Shown here: piece after piece, positions 1-5,807 of the stretch
Numbering within the stretch: the first letter of the stretch is position 1
Layout: each line of letters starts with the position of its first letter
DNA from: Candidatus Izemoplasma sp.
GTDB taxonomy: Bacteria > Bacillota_I > Bacilli_A > Izemoplasmatales > Izemoplasmataceae
Direction of reading: 5' to 3'
Assembly (NCBI GenBank): GCA_007132145.1
Contig: SLPE01000072.1
Coordinates: forward strand, 1 to 5,807
Length of the DNA: 5,807 nucleotides
The notes under the pieces: generated by a model
Told to the model about the DNA's origin: nothing
Database searches by the model: none
The model's input: only the letters and a program-made list of their open reading frames with translations
Program-made: the position numbers and the translations under genes

Positions 1-78
1 GCTGGCATCCCACCCATGACGTTTGCGGTACGCGTTGACTTCCCGGATGACGGCATCACCTTTATCATGCCCCGCCAT
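1..78 (-). CDS. N-terminal 26 codons of an unidentified ORF (possibly MazG-like), cut by the window edge
   Basis: Past the DUF951 stop the minus strand stays open to the window edge in the frame beginning with the ATG at 78, reading MAGHDKGDAVIREVN then AYRKRHGWDAS. GGAG stands about 10 bases upstream, inside the DUF951 gene, and the ATG overlaps that gene by 14 bp, in keeping with the tight packing of the cluster. The helix ending in R-x-GWD faintly recalls the opening of MazG-like nucleotide pyrophosphohydrolases, where an acidic/basic helix ends in a Trp-Asp or Trp-Glu pair before the first EAxE helix. That resemblance rests on a few residues. A second frame starting at the ATG at 68 is also open but has a poorer ribosome site. 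Existence of a gene is likely, its identity is not established. Confidence 0.5.
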   Translation of the reverse strand, partial: MAGHDKGDAVIREVNAYRKRHGWDAS

Positions 79-286
79 TCGGTTCACTCTCCAGAATCTT
101 TTTCATCGCCCTCAAAAACTTCACCCGATCGATCCATACGACCCTCTCGCATCCGAGACACTCGAGCTTCAAATCGGCTCCGAATCTCAACACTTTCCAT
201 CGGTCGTCTCCACAAGGGTGTTTCTTTCTCATTTGAACGACGCTTCCCACCTTCAATCTTTCTGCCGGTGTCTTTTCCAACCCCAT
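65..286 (-). CDS. DUF951 family small protein
   Basis: This 73-residue protein matches the DUF951 family, short proteins commonly encoded near parB in Bacillota and of unknown biochemical function. It has the signature VGSVVQMRKKHPCG at about 13-26, a DRWKVLRFGADLKLEC segment at 28-43, C-x-x-C at 43-46 and a basic helical tail (RVKFLRAMKKIL). The compact beta-rich pattern with conserved Cys residues would suit a small nucleic-acid-binding or metal-binding fold, but that is inference. The frame is open up to an ATG at 325, which would overlap parB by 23 bp and add 13 residues (MTSSLKTEERKTR). I prefer the ATG at 286, since family members begin shortly before the VGSVV strand and GAGAGG lies 9 bases upstream. 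The TGA stop overlaps the start of the next ORF by 14 bp. Confidence 0.9.
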   Translation of the reverse strand: MGLEKTPAERLKVGSVVQMRKKHPCGDDRWKVLRFGADLKLECLGCERVVWIDRVKFLRAMKKILESEPNGGA

Positions 287-295
287 TCTCGTTTT

Positions 296-301
296 CCTCT
301 C
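296..301 (-). promoter_or_regulatory. Ribosome binding site for the DUF951 gene
   Basis: GAGAGG on the minus strand lies just after the parB stop codon and 9 bases before the ATG at 286. It favours that start over the upstream ATG at 325, which sits inside parB. Confidence 0.5.
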
Positions 302-302
302 T

Positions 303-1142
303 TCAGTCTTTAACGATGATGTCATGAAGGCGTTTCAAATGATTTTCATCTTTCAACTTGATTTTCATCTCTTTTTCGGAAATTCGGATTTCCGTACGTT
401 CACCCAACTTGCTCTCGAAATACTTCTCCATGCTCTCTGCAGTACGAAGACCCGCTCCGTATACATCTCTCGTCACTTTTCCCTTTCTTCTCTTCCGTGC
501 CAATTCCTCCAGCCTTCGAACGGACATCTGCTCACGCTTCACTTTGCGCGCCAATTCGATGACACGGTCCCCATCATCGAGTTTGCTCAACACCTTCGCA
601 TGCCCCATGCTGATGATTTTCTTGTTCACATCTTCCCTGACTTCCTCGGGAAGATTCAAAAGCCCGATGACGTTGGTCACATACGTTCTGCTCTTGCCGA
701 TCTTCCGCGCCAAATCCTGTTGCGTCAGACCGAAATGCTTGATGATTTTGACATAAGCGTCCGCTTCCTCTATCGGCGATAGGTTTTCACGTTGGATGTT
801 TTCCAAAATAGCGAGTTCCGTCAAATAAATCGCATTGTAGTCACGGACAATCGCAGGGACGGTTTTGCTGCCCGCCATCTTTGCCGCCCTTACCCGACGT
901 TCTCCCGCTACGACGACATAACCGTCCGGGGATGGCTTGAGGATGACCGGTTGAATGACCCCGTGTTCCTTGATGGATTCCGCCAACTGCCGCAAAGACG
1001 TCTTGTCGAAATGCACCCGGGGTTGTTCCGGATTCGGCTTGATGCTTTCGATATCGACATCTGTCACCTCTTCATTCTCATTGATGAGCACTTTGTTTTC
1101 CTCAATGAGATCGATGATTTTCCTTCCCAAACCCTTATTCAT
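303..1142 (-). CDS. parB: ParB (Spo0J), parS-binding CTPase of chromosome segregation
   Basis: ParB loads at parS sites, forms a CTP-dependent sliding clamp, recruits SMC and stimulates ParA. The 279-residue protein has the standard plan. A short N-terminal ParA-contact peptide (MNKGLGRKI) is followed by a linker. The CTP-binding fold has KPNPEQPR at 35-42, GERRVRA at 80-86 and ENIQREN with SPIEEA at 114-127. A helix-turn-helix (LTQQDLARKIGKSRTYVTNV) spans about 139-158 and continues with GLLNLPEEV. A basic linker rich in Lys/Arg follows near 203-223, then a C-terminal dimerisation segment. All CTPase boxes are present, so the protein should be active. Its ATG lies within the last codons of parA, an 8-bp overlap, with GGTGA a few bases upstream inside parA, so the two are almost certainly co-translated. 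It ends in TGA 16 bp before the DUF951 gene. Confidence 0.96.
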   Translation of the reverse strand: MNKGLGRKIIDLIEENKVLINENEEVTDVDIESIKPNPEQPRVHFDKTSLRQLAESIKEHGVIQPVILKPSPDGYVVVAGERRVRAAKMAGSKTVPAIVRDYNAIYLTELAILENIQRENLSPIEEADAYVKIIKHFGLTQQDLARKIGKSRTYVTNVIGLLNLPEEVREDVNKKIISMGHAKVLSKLDDGDRVIELARKVKREQMSVRRLEELARKRRKGKVTRDVYGAGLRTAESMEKYFESKLGERTEIRISEKEMKIKLKDENHLKRLHDIIVKD

Positions 1143-1908
1143 GATTCATCACCATCTCTTTCGCCAAGTTCTGATAACTGATCGCCCCTTTGGAATAGGG
1201 CGAAAACTCCGTGACGGGAACCCCGTGACTCGCAGCGACCGAACACTTAACATTCCTCGGTATGATCGTGTTGAAAACCTTCTCCTTGAAATAGGTTTTC
1301 ACCTCACTGATCACTTCATATCCGATGTTGCTTCTTGTATCGAGCATCGTCAACAACACGCCTTCGATCTCGAGACGCCTTTTCTCATACCTTCGTCTCG
1401 TCTGAATGATGCGAATGGTATTGCGCAGCTGCGTCAACCCGTCCATCGCGAGAAACTCGCATTGAACGGGGATGATGACACTATCCGAGGCCATCAAGGC
1501 GTTGGTGGTGATGATCCCTAAAGAAGGAGGACAGTCGATGAGGATGTAATCGTACGCATCCTTGATTCCGCTCAACTCGTTCAACAAGATGAACTCCTTG
1601 TTCTCCCTCTTGAGTATCACGCTTTCAATGCTCGAGAGCTCGAAACGCGAAGGCAGAATATCGACATCAAGCCCCGGAACGGTTTGTATGATTTCATCGA
1701 TCGCCGCTTCACCGGAAAACATATCTGCAATGGTACGGCTCAAATTCGCCCGATTGATGCCCATATACGTCGTCGCATTCGCCTGATGGTCCATATCGAC
1801 CAACAAGACCCGTTTCCCCAAATACGACAAAGCGCTCGCGAGATTCACGCTCGTCGTCGTTTTTCCGACACCGCCTTTTTGATTGCTGATCGCGATTATT
1901 CTCCCCAT
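1135..1908 (-). CDS. parA: ParA (Soj), chromosome-partitioning ATPase
   Basis: ParA is a deviant Walker-type ATPase. As an ATP-bound dimer it binds DNA non-specifically, and it is stimulated by ParB; in Bacillota it helps segregate origins and also modulates DnaA. The 257-residue protein has the deviant Walker A motif KGGVGKTT at 11-18, the A' region DMDHQANAT at 38-46, Walker B ILIDCPP at 122-128, EFLAMDGL at 151-158 and the late RNVKCSVAASHG segment near 218-229. All are in the expected order and the length is normal for chromosomal Soj. The A' motif is normally D-x-D-P-Q; here His41 stands in place of the proline. The ATG at 1914 gives two extra residues, but GAGG abuts that codon directly, whereas it stands 6 bases before the ATG at 1908, so the shorter form is preferred. 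The 3' end overlaps parB by 8 bp. Confidence 0.96.
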   Translation of the reverse strand: MGRIIAISNQKGGVGKTTTSVNLASALSYLGKRVLLVDMDHQANATTYMGINRANLSRTIADMFSGEAAIDEIIQTVPGLDVDILPSRFELSSIESVILKRENKEFILLNELSGIKDAYDYILIDCPPSLGIITTNALMASDSVIIPVQCEFLAMDGLTQLRNTIRIIQTRRRYEKRRLEIEGVLLTMLDTRSNIGYEVISEVKTYFKEKVFNTIIPRNVKCSVAASHGVPVTEFSPYSKGAISYQNLAKEMVMNHE

Positions 1909-1914
1909 GTCCAT

Positions 1915-1918
1915 CCTC
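1915..1918 (-). promoter_or_regulatory. Ribosome binding site that sets the parA start
   Basis: GAGG on the minus strand, within AAACGAGGATGG, has proper 6-base spacing to the ATG at 1908 and zero spacing to the ATG at 1914. This selects the start giving MGRIIAISNQKGG. The 35-base gap behind membrane gene B holds this site and no visible promoter. Confidence 0.6.
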
Positions 1919-1943
1919 GTTTCTCAAACATTTTCCATAAACC

Positions 1944-3125
1944 TCAACGCAAGCATTGATTGAACAAATCTTCATTTTCCAAGAAAAACACGGCATGTTC
2001 GTAAGAAAGATACGTCCTCAACTCATTCAACTTGAACAACTCACAGATTTCCTCATGGGTCATGCTCCGTTCGACCCTTCCCCATTTGTCAAGTTGCATC
2101 CACTCCGTCCGCAAGTACACATACACGAGTCCTAAAACCATCAACTGATTCGCTTTGGCCGTGAATACATCTTCTAACCGGAACACATATCTGTCTTCTC
2201 CGCCGTGCCTTTCTTTCACATGGTTGCGAGCCTCGTAGAACAACGCCATCAAATCCGTGTTCTTATCGATCCGGAACTTGTCGAGTTCCGACGCATAACG
2301 CTTCGTGATGGCGGCGATTCTCGAATCGGCGAGGACATCGTCCAATGTGTACTGGTGAAGCGCGAAATAGAACTCAACGACCTCTATGATGTTCTCTCCC
2401 TCATCCTCGAAGAGTTCATTGATGAAGAGCGCGGTTTCGCTCACCGCTTTTTGGAACCCGACGTCCTCGACGGGCGCGGCCACCCCGTCCCGCTCATCCA
2501 ACTCCGCCGAAAACTTCATCGCCAACATCCGGTATTTGTCAATAGCCTTCCGTCTCGTCGCGAAATCCGTCGCCAATTGTTCATAATGCGTATCGGACAA
2601 AATGAAATAAACCAAGAAGAAAAGGAAGAATCCGACCAAGATGATCTGATGGATGACATTGGACATCATGACAGACATCTCGAAATCGCCCATCAACGCC
2701 TCACCTTGGGCATTGATATAGAGAATCCCGTATACGATCAACGAGCCTCCGTAAACCGTATAGGCATACACATCCTGGAAGAAAATGATGACGATGAGCG
2801 TAATGAAGAAAAAGAAATATCCATACGCCAAGGTCGCACCAGACACATAATATACCGTCAAACCGATAAACGTATAGATGCTCAAATGCATCGCCAAACG
2901 TACCCGTTTGAGAAGAACCATCGAAAAGCTCGTCGCGAACATCACGAAGAACCCCAGAGCGACCACCAACGTGACCGTCACTGAAAATGCCTCTAGAATC
3001 GATACGGGAATCGTCAACGCCCCGAACAAGAACATGAACACGAGCACCAAGAGGACTTTCATCCCCAGCAGTTCGTTGACCGGGAGGTATGCACTGTTCT
3101 TGAGTTTCAACCACAACGTTCTCAC
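1944..3125 (-). CDS. Membrane protein B: six-helix paralogue of protein A, function unknown
   Basis: This 393-residue protein starts with GTG and opens with a short basic, cytoplasmic-type stretch (MRTLWLKLKN). Six likely membrane helices follow at about 22-42, 48-72, 78-98, 101-117, 120-137 and 153-177. The soluble tail of about 215 residues begins with HYEQLAT at 180-186, the counterpart of YYDQLAK in protein A, and includes an acidic segment near 237-250. It ends with a helix near 324-339, a short THEEI helix near 356 and ENEDLFNQCL. These blocks occur in the same order in A, while the membrane parts have diverged strongly, so this looks like an old tandem duplication with separate roles. 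No catalytic motif is evident. Its GTG overlaps the TGA of gene A by 4 bases, and GGGAGGGG lies 5 bases upstream, so the pair is probably translated in coupled fashion and may form a heteromer. parA follows after 35 bp. Function is unknown; segregation, envelope or signalling roles are only suggested by position. Confidence 0.85.
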   Translation of the reverse strand: MRTLWLKLKNSAYLPVNELLGMKVLLVLVFMFLFGALTIPVSILEAFSVTVTLVVALGFFVMFATSFSMVLLKRVRLAMHLSIYTFIGLTVYYVSGATLAYGYFFFFITLIVIIFFQDVYAYTVYGGSLIVYGILYINAQGEALMGDFEMSVMMSNVIHQIILVGFFLFFLVYFILSDTHYEQLATDFATRRKAIDKYRMLAMKFSAELDERDGVAAPVEDVGFQKAVSETALFINELFEDEGENIIEVVEFYFALHQYTLDDVLADSRIAAITKRYASELDKFRIDKNTDLMALFYEARNHVKERHGGEDRYVFRLEDVFTAKANQLMVLGLVYVYLRTEWMQLDKWGRVERSMTHEEICELFKLNELRTYLSYEHAVFFLENEDLFNQCLR

Positions 3126-4324
3126 GTCGTCCCCTCCCTCGCCATCGCATCACGGAATATGTTGTCGAAAACATCCTTGTTCTCGATATAGACATCGAGG
3201 ATTCTCGAATGGACCAAATGGGCAAAATCGGTGTTCGACAACACATCCGCAATCTGCTCATCCGTCAAAGGTTCCGTGTGAAAAGCGCCCTTTTTCAACA
3301 AGACATAGAACACAGAAAACGCGATGATTTGCGCATAATGAGAATCCGTGTGAAAAGACAGCGTCCTCAACGGCGTATCGGTGTAGATGTCCTCCTTGGG
3401 CAACGACAACGCCTCGGTCTGTCCGATTTTGAAGAGCAACGCCCGCAGTTTTCCATCCGTTTCAAAACTGAAACGACCGAGTTCCTTGATTTCCTCAAGC
3501 GAATACTCGGGATACTTCTTCAAAACCTCGGTCTCGGGCATCTTCTCCAGAGCCTCGATGATATCGATACGCTCCTCAAAGACATTCTCAATGTCCATCT
3601 TCTTCGCCAACGCCTCGGTGAATCGTCGCAACACACGGAAATACCGTGTCCTGTCCGGTTCCTTGTTCCGATATTGCTTGACATAATCCTCGACCGTCCC
3701 GATCATCCGGAGGTCCATCTCCTTGATTTTCGCCAGTTGATCGTAATAGAACATCTGCTTCCTGATCATGACGGACGACGCGGCGAACATCAATGCCGTG
3801 AAAACCGTCAACAACACATAAATCGTGACCCTCTCCCCGATCGCGGTCGGTGCAAGCATGAGAATGCCGGGAAAACGATGGACCGTCACGAGACCGATGA
3901 ACAAAAACGCCATGTGATTGATGATCGTCGTTTTCCGTTCTTGATACGCAGCGACAACGGCATATGTCAAAAACAACAAAGCGAACGCGCTGACATTCCT
4001 GATTTCCATCATCACACCGCTAACACCCATATACATCGCCAACGCATTCAAATAGACACACAGCTTGACATTGTCCCGATATTCTCCGTAGACATACATC
4101 ACAAAATTCAACGCCGCGAGAAACACGAAAAACAACCCGTATGTCCACTTGAGCGTCGACGACGCGTCGTAGAGTTGAAGAAGCACGAACATCAACGCCG
4201 CCAACAAAATGAACATGGCGTTGGCGAATGTCGCTTTCTTCGCCAAATATTCACGTTCGATGATTTCCCTTTGCTCTAAAACGGCCGGATGTCCGCTCCG
4301 GATTTTCGGGTCTTCTTTGACCAT
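3122..4324 (-). CDS. Membrane protein A: six-helix protein with cytoplasmic C-terminal domain, function unknown
   Basis: I do not recognise this 400-residue protein as a named family. The first 32 residues are charged and hydrophilic. They are followed by six likely membrane helices at about 33-51, 59-79, 86-105, 111-127, 134-159 and 165-187. The remaining ~210 residues are soluble and mostly helical, with a YYDQLAK motif at 193-199 just after the last helix. Positively charged residues beside helix ends and the large charged tail suggest both termini are cytoplasmic. The soluble domain resembles that of the next protein (B), including a shared hydrophobic helix near 331-344 and an ENKDVFDNIF tail against ENEDLFNQCL in B, so the two look paralogous. 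The stretch 205-262 has the helix pattern that follows the membrane part in HD-GYP phosphodiesterases, but the His and His-Asp metal ligands are absent, so at most it is a degenerate, non-catalytic relative. The ATG at 4324 is preceded by GGGAG 8 bases away. The stop overlaps the start of B. Confidence 0.85.
   Translation of the reverse strand: MVKEDPKIRSGHPAVLEQREIIEREYLAKKATFANAMFILLAALMFVLLQLYDASSTLKWTYGLFFVFLAALNFVMYVYGEYRDNVKLCVYLNALAMYMGVSGVMMEIRNVSAFALLFLTYAVVAAYQERKTTIINHMAFLFIGLVTVHRFPGILMLAPTAIGERVTIYVLLTVFTALMFAASSVMIRKQMFYYDQLAKIKEMDLRMIGTVEDYVKQYRNKEPDRTRYFRVLRRFTEALAKKMDIENVFEERIDIIEALEKMPETEVLKKYPEYSLEEIKELGRFSFETDGKLRALLFKIGQTEALSLPKEDIYTDTPLRTLSFHTDSHYAQIIAFSVFYVLLKKGAFHTEPLTDEQIADVLSNTDFAHLVHSRILDVYIENKDVFDNIFRDAMAREGTT
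3131..3138 (-). promoter_or_regulatory. Strong ribosome binding site for membrane gene B, inside gene A
   Basis: GGGAGGGG on the minus strand lies within the last codons of gene A, 5 bases before the GTG at 3125. It supports the GTG start and, with the 4-base GTGA stop/start overlap, argues for coupled translation of the two membrane proteins. Confidence 0.65.
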
Positions 4325-4341
4325 GGTTCCAACTCCCGTTC

Positions 4342-5028
4342 CTACAGCGGGTCTTTTTTGATCTTATGCAGGGGACGAGGGTATTTTTCAGACCCTCTTG
4401 CCGTTTTCACCACTTTGATCAAGGTTCTCTCGTGCGAGGCCACTTCGTAAGACAGCACCGTATCGAGCTTCCCCCCGAGCTTTTTCAAGGCGTTTTCGGA
4501 TGCCTGCAACTCACACGCGGTCCGCGTCGACTTGTAGGCGATGAAGCATCCCCCCACCGCGATGAAGGGTAGACAGAGTTCACTCAGAATCCTTAACGGT
4601 GCGACAGCTCTGGCCGTGACGATATCGTAGTGGTTCTTCAACCCGTGCTCCTCGATACGACCGTGCATCAACTCGACCTTCAACCCGAGTTTCTCGCACA
4701 ACGTTTCCAAGAAGACGATTCGTTTCTTCAAAGCGTCGACAATCGTCAACTTCAGATCGGGAAAGGCGATTTTCAAAGGCATCCCCGGAAACCCCGCACC
4801 ACTGCCGACATCCAAGACGAGCTGATCCTTCAGATCGATGAGCGATATCATGTGAAGTGAATCGAGAAAATGCTTCATATAGACATCCTCTTTCGTCGTC
4901 AAGGACGTGAGGTTCATTCTTTCATTCCATTCGAGCAACACCTCGAAATACGTTTCAAACTGCCTCTTCTGCTTATCGGTCAAAGAGACGCCGAGCGTCT
5001 CGACGACTTCGAAAAAACATCCGCCCAT
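4342..5028 (-). CDS. rsmG: RsmG (GidB), 16S rRNA (guanine-N7) methyltransferase
   Basis: RsmG transfers a methyl group from S-adenosylmethionine to N7 of a guanine in the 530 loop of 16S rRNA (G527 in E. coli numbering). The 228-residue length fits the family. Counted from the preferred start, the N-terminal helical part carries EWNERMNLTS near 33-42. The class I SAM-binding loop DVGSGAGFPG is near 73-82, the acidic residue ending strand 2 (VDALKKR) near 98 and the TARAVAPL motif near 138. The tail, with a YPR motif and a closing KKDPL, matches the usual RsmG C-terminus. A GTG three codons upstream (5037) keeps the frame open. I prefer the ATG at 5028 because a strong Shine-Dalgarno match, GGGGTGAG, overlaps that GTG and ends 4 bases before the ATG. 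The gene sits between mnmG and membrane gene A, with 17 bp to the latter, and ends in TAG. Confidence 0.95.
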   Translation of the reverse strand: MGGCFFEVVETLGVSLTDKQKRQFETYFEVLLEWNERMNLTSLTTKEDVYMKHFLDSLHMISLIDLKDQLVLDVGSGAGFPGMPLKIAFPDLKLTIVDALKKRIVFLETLCEKLGLKVELMHGRIEEHGLKNHYDIVTARAVAPLRILSELCLPFIAVGGCFIAYKSTRTACELQASENALKKLGGKLDTVLSYEVASHERTLIKVVKTARGSEKYPRPLHKIKKDPL

Positions 5029-5095
5029 CGTACTCACCCCGTATATTCTAACATATGGACGTCTTCATGGATACCTCTTGCAGACCCTTTGCAGG
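5029..5095 (-). other. mnmG-rsmG intergenic gap, the longest in the cluster
   Basis: This 67-bp gap holds the rsmG ribosome site and, further upstream, a six-codon reading frame (5048-5068, MKTSIC) with AAGAGG 5 bases before its ATG. There is no stem-loop followed by a T-run, so no terminator is evident. A TGTTAGAAT sequence resembles an extended -10 element but lies too close to the rsmG ribosome site to be convincing. Read-through from mnmG into rsmG is the simplest view. Confidence 0.5.
5033..5040 (-). promoter_or_regulatory. Ribosome binding site that sets the rsmG start
   Basis: GGGGTGAG on the minus strand pairs well with the 16S anti-Shine-Dalgarno sequence and stands 4 bases before the ATG at 5028. 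It overlaps the alternative GTG at 5037, which would have no usable site of its own. This is why the shorter reading of RsmG is chosen. Confidence 0.7.
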
Positions 5096-5807
5096 TCACG
5101 ACCTTCCCGGCATCGCCTTGATTTTGCGCAAATGGAGAAGGAGAACGGAAATGTCGCTCGGGTTGACACCGCTGATCCGGCTCGCCTGCCCGACGGTCAA
5201 AGGCCTGACCTTATCCAGTTTATCCCGTGCTTCGAGCGCCATGTGTTCGATGGTCCGATAATCTATGCCATCGGGAATCTCCATATCTTCCATCTTCATG
5301 ATGCGCTCAGCCTGCTTCTTGGCCTTGACGATGTACCCTTCATATTTGATATCGATTTCCGCCAGCTCGTAGACACTCTCATCCCAATCATCCGAAACCC
5401 CGGGGAAATCCCCGACCGATTTCGCACGGATTCCGGGACGTTTGATCAAATCGTATAAACTCGTCGAGTTCTTCAAAGGCGCAGAACCCATGTTCGCAAG
5501 CATTCGATTGCTCGCTGCGTTCGCAGGGAGCACATGGGTCTTCAACGTCTCTTTCAAGTCTTCGACCCGTTTCCGCTTTTCTTTCAACGTTTCATAGACT
5601 TCTTGAGGCACCAACCCAAGCTTCCAACCCGTTTCGCTCAAACGCGCGTCGGCGTTGTCGTGTCTCAACAACAATCTATGTTCGGCCCTCGACGTTAACA
5701 ATCGATACGGATCGAGGGTCCCTTTCGTGACGAGATCATCGATCAAAACCCCGATATACGCCTGATCCCTCCGCAAAATCAACGTCGGTTTCCCACGATT
5801 TTTCAAC
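5096..5807 (-). CDS. mnmG: MnmG (GidA), tRNA uridine-5-carboxymethylaminomethyl modification enzyme, C-terminal part
   Basis: MnmG is the FAD-dependent partner of MnmE. Together they install (carboxymethyl)aminomethyl groups at C5 of wobble U34 in a subset of tRNAs, in the cytoplasm. About 236 codons are visible and the gene continues past the right edge. The family is usually about 620 residues, so the N-terminal FAD-binding Rossmann part is outside the window and no start codon should be placed here (the first in-frame TTG is internal). Visible family signatures are AYIGVLIDDLVTKGT near visible residue 16, the TSRAEHRLLLR stretch near 38 and DNADARL near 50. The C-terminal helical tRNA/MnmE-binding domain follows, with YEGYI near 155, RPLTVGQASRISGV near 201 and the closing DISVLLLHLRK. 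The conserved Tyr of RAEYRLLLR is His here. The reading frame is intact to a TGA stop. It is the first gene seen of the operon-like run and lies 67 bp before rsmG, its usual neighbour. Confidence 0.96.
   Translation of the reverse strand, partial: LKNRGKPTLILRRDQAYIGVLIDDLVTKGTLDPYRLLTSRAEHRLLLRHDNADARLSETGWKLGLVPQEVYETLKEKRKRVEDLKETLKTHVLPANAASNRMLANMGSAPLKNSTSLYDLIKRPGIRAKSVGDFPGVSDDWDESVYELAEIDIKYEGYIVKAKKQAERIMKMEDMEIPDGIDYRTIEHMALEARDKLDKVRPLTVGQASRISGVNPSDISVLLLHLRKIKAMPGRS

Noticed and set aside
783..798. Possible parS site within parB (GTTTTCACGTTGGATG on the plus strand)
   Set aside because: Only 9 of 16 positions match the Bacillota parS consensus and the right half fails. Other partial matches (around 3273-3288 and 4849-4864) are equally poor. 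No parS is supported in this window.
2205..2984. Long open frame (259 codons) on the plus strand opposite membrane gene B
   Set aside because: It has the same charged, repetitive antisense composition and no ribosome site or family motif. It is a shadow of the minus-strand gene.
4159..4170. Perfect 12-bp palindrome ACGACGCGTCGT
   Set aside because: It lies inside the coding sequence of membrane protein A, occurs once and has no partner copies. It is compatible with chance in this CGA/CGT-rich sequence.
3209..4279. Long open frame (356 codons) on the plus strand opposite membrane gene A
   Set aside because: The translation is a low-complexity run of Arg, His, Gln and Asp, typical of the reverse complement of a hydrophobic protein gene. 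The minus-strand protein has clear membrane helices and a good ribosome site.
4335..4359. CCCG/CGGG inverted repeat followed by a T-run on the plus strand, terminator-like
   Set aside because: The stem is only 4 bp with a 9-base loop, and on the plus strand there is no gene to terminate. The T-run is the Lys-Lys codons at the end of rsmG.
5045..5050. Extended -10-like TAGAAT preceded by TGT, as a promoter for rsmG
   Set aside because: Transcription would start at about 5038, inside the rsmG ribosome site, and no good -35 hexamer lies 16-18 bases upstream.

Overview
The window is a compact, one-directional gene cluster. All eight genes I can support lie on the minus strand and are read from the right edge to the left edge: mnmG (C-terminal part only) - rsmG - membrane protein A - membrane protein B - parA - parB - DUF951 protein - start of an unidentified ORF. 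Every junction is short: gaps of 67, 17, 35 and 16 bp, and overlaps of 4, 8 and 14 bp. There is no convincing internal terminator, RNA gene, mobile element, CRISPR array or long repeat, and no gene-free stretch longer than 67 bp.

The order mnmG/rsmG/parA/parB followed by a DUF951 gene is the classic origin-proximal neighbourhood of Bacillota and their wall-less relatives. The proteins read most like deep-branching Bacillota/Mollicutes (Acholeplasmatales, Izemoplasmatales or Erysipelotrichia-like), but this is judged from the feel of the sequences and not from a search. TGA ends five of the seven genes whose stops are in the window, and the tryptophans I checked use TGG, so the code is the standard bacterial one and not the Mycoplasma UGA=Trp code. 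The base composition is close to balanced, which is high for a mollicute. The plus strand is visibly C-rich, as expected if the minus strand is the leading strand of a replichore whose origin lies to the right.

Region by region: 5096-5807 holds the tRNA-binding C-terminal part of MnmG (tRNA wobble-uridine modification). 4342-5028 is RsmG, the 16S rRNA m7G methyltransferase. 1944-4324 holds two overlapping genes for six-helix membrane proteins with about 210-residue cytoplasmic C-terminal domains. The two look like ancient paralogues of each other and match no family I can name with confidence. 1135-1908 and 303-1142 encode the chromosome segregation pair ParA (Soj) and ParB (Spo0J). 65-286 encodes a small DUF951 protein, and 1-78 the first 26 codons of a further ORF that faintly resembles MazG-like proteins.

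The housekeeping genes are ordinary. The part least explained by known biology is the membrane-protein pair between rsmG and parA. Its tight translational coupling and position suggest a membrane-bound partner, sensor or regulator that works as a pair and may relate to the origin/segregation machinery, but that function is inference.
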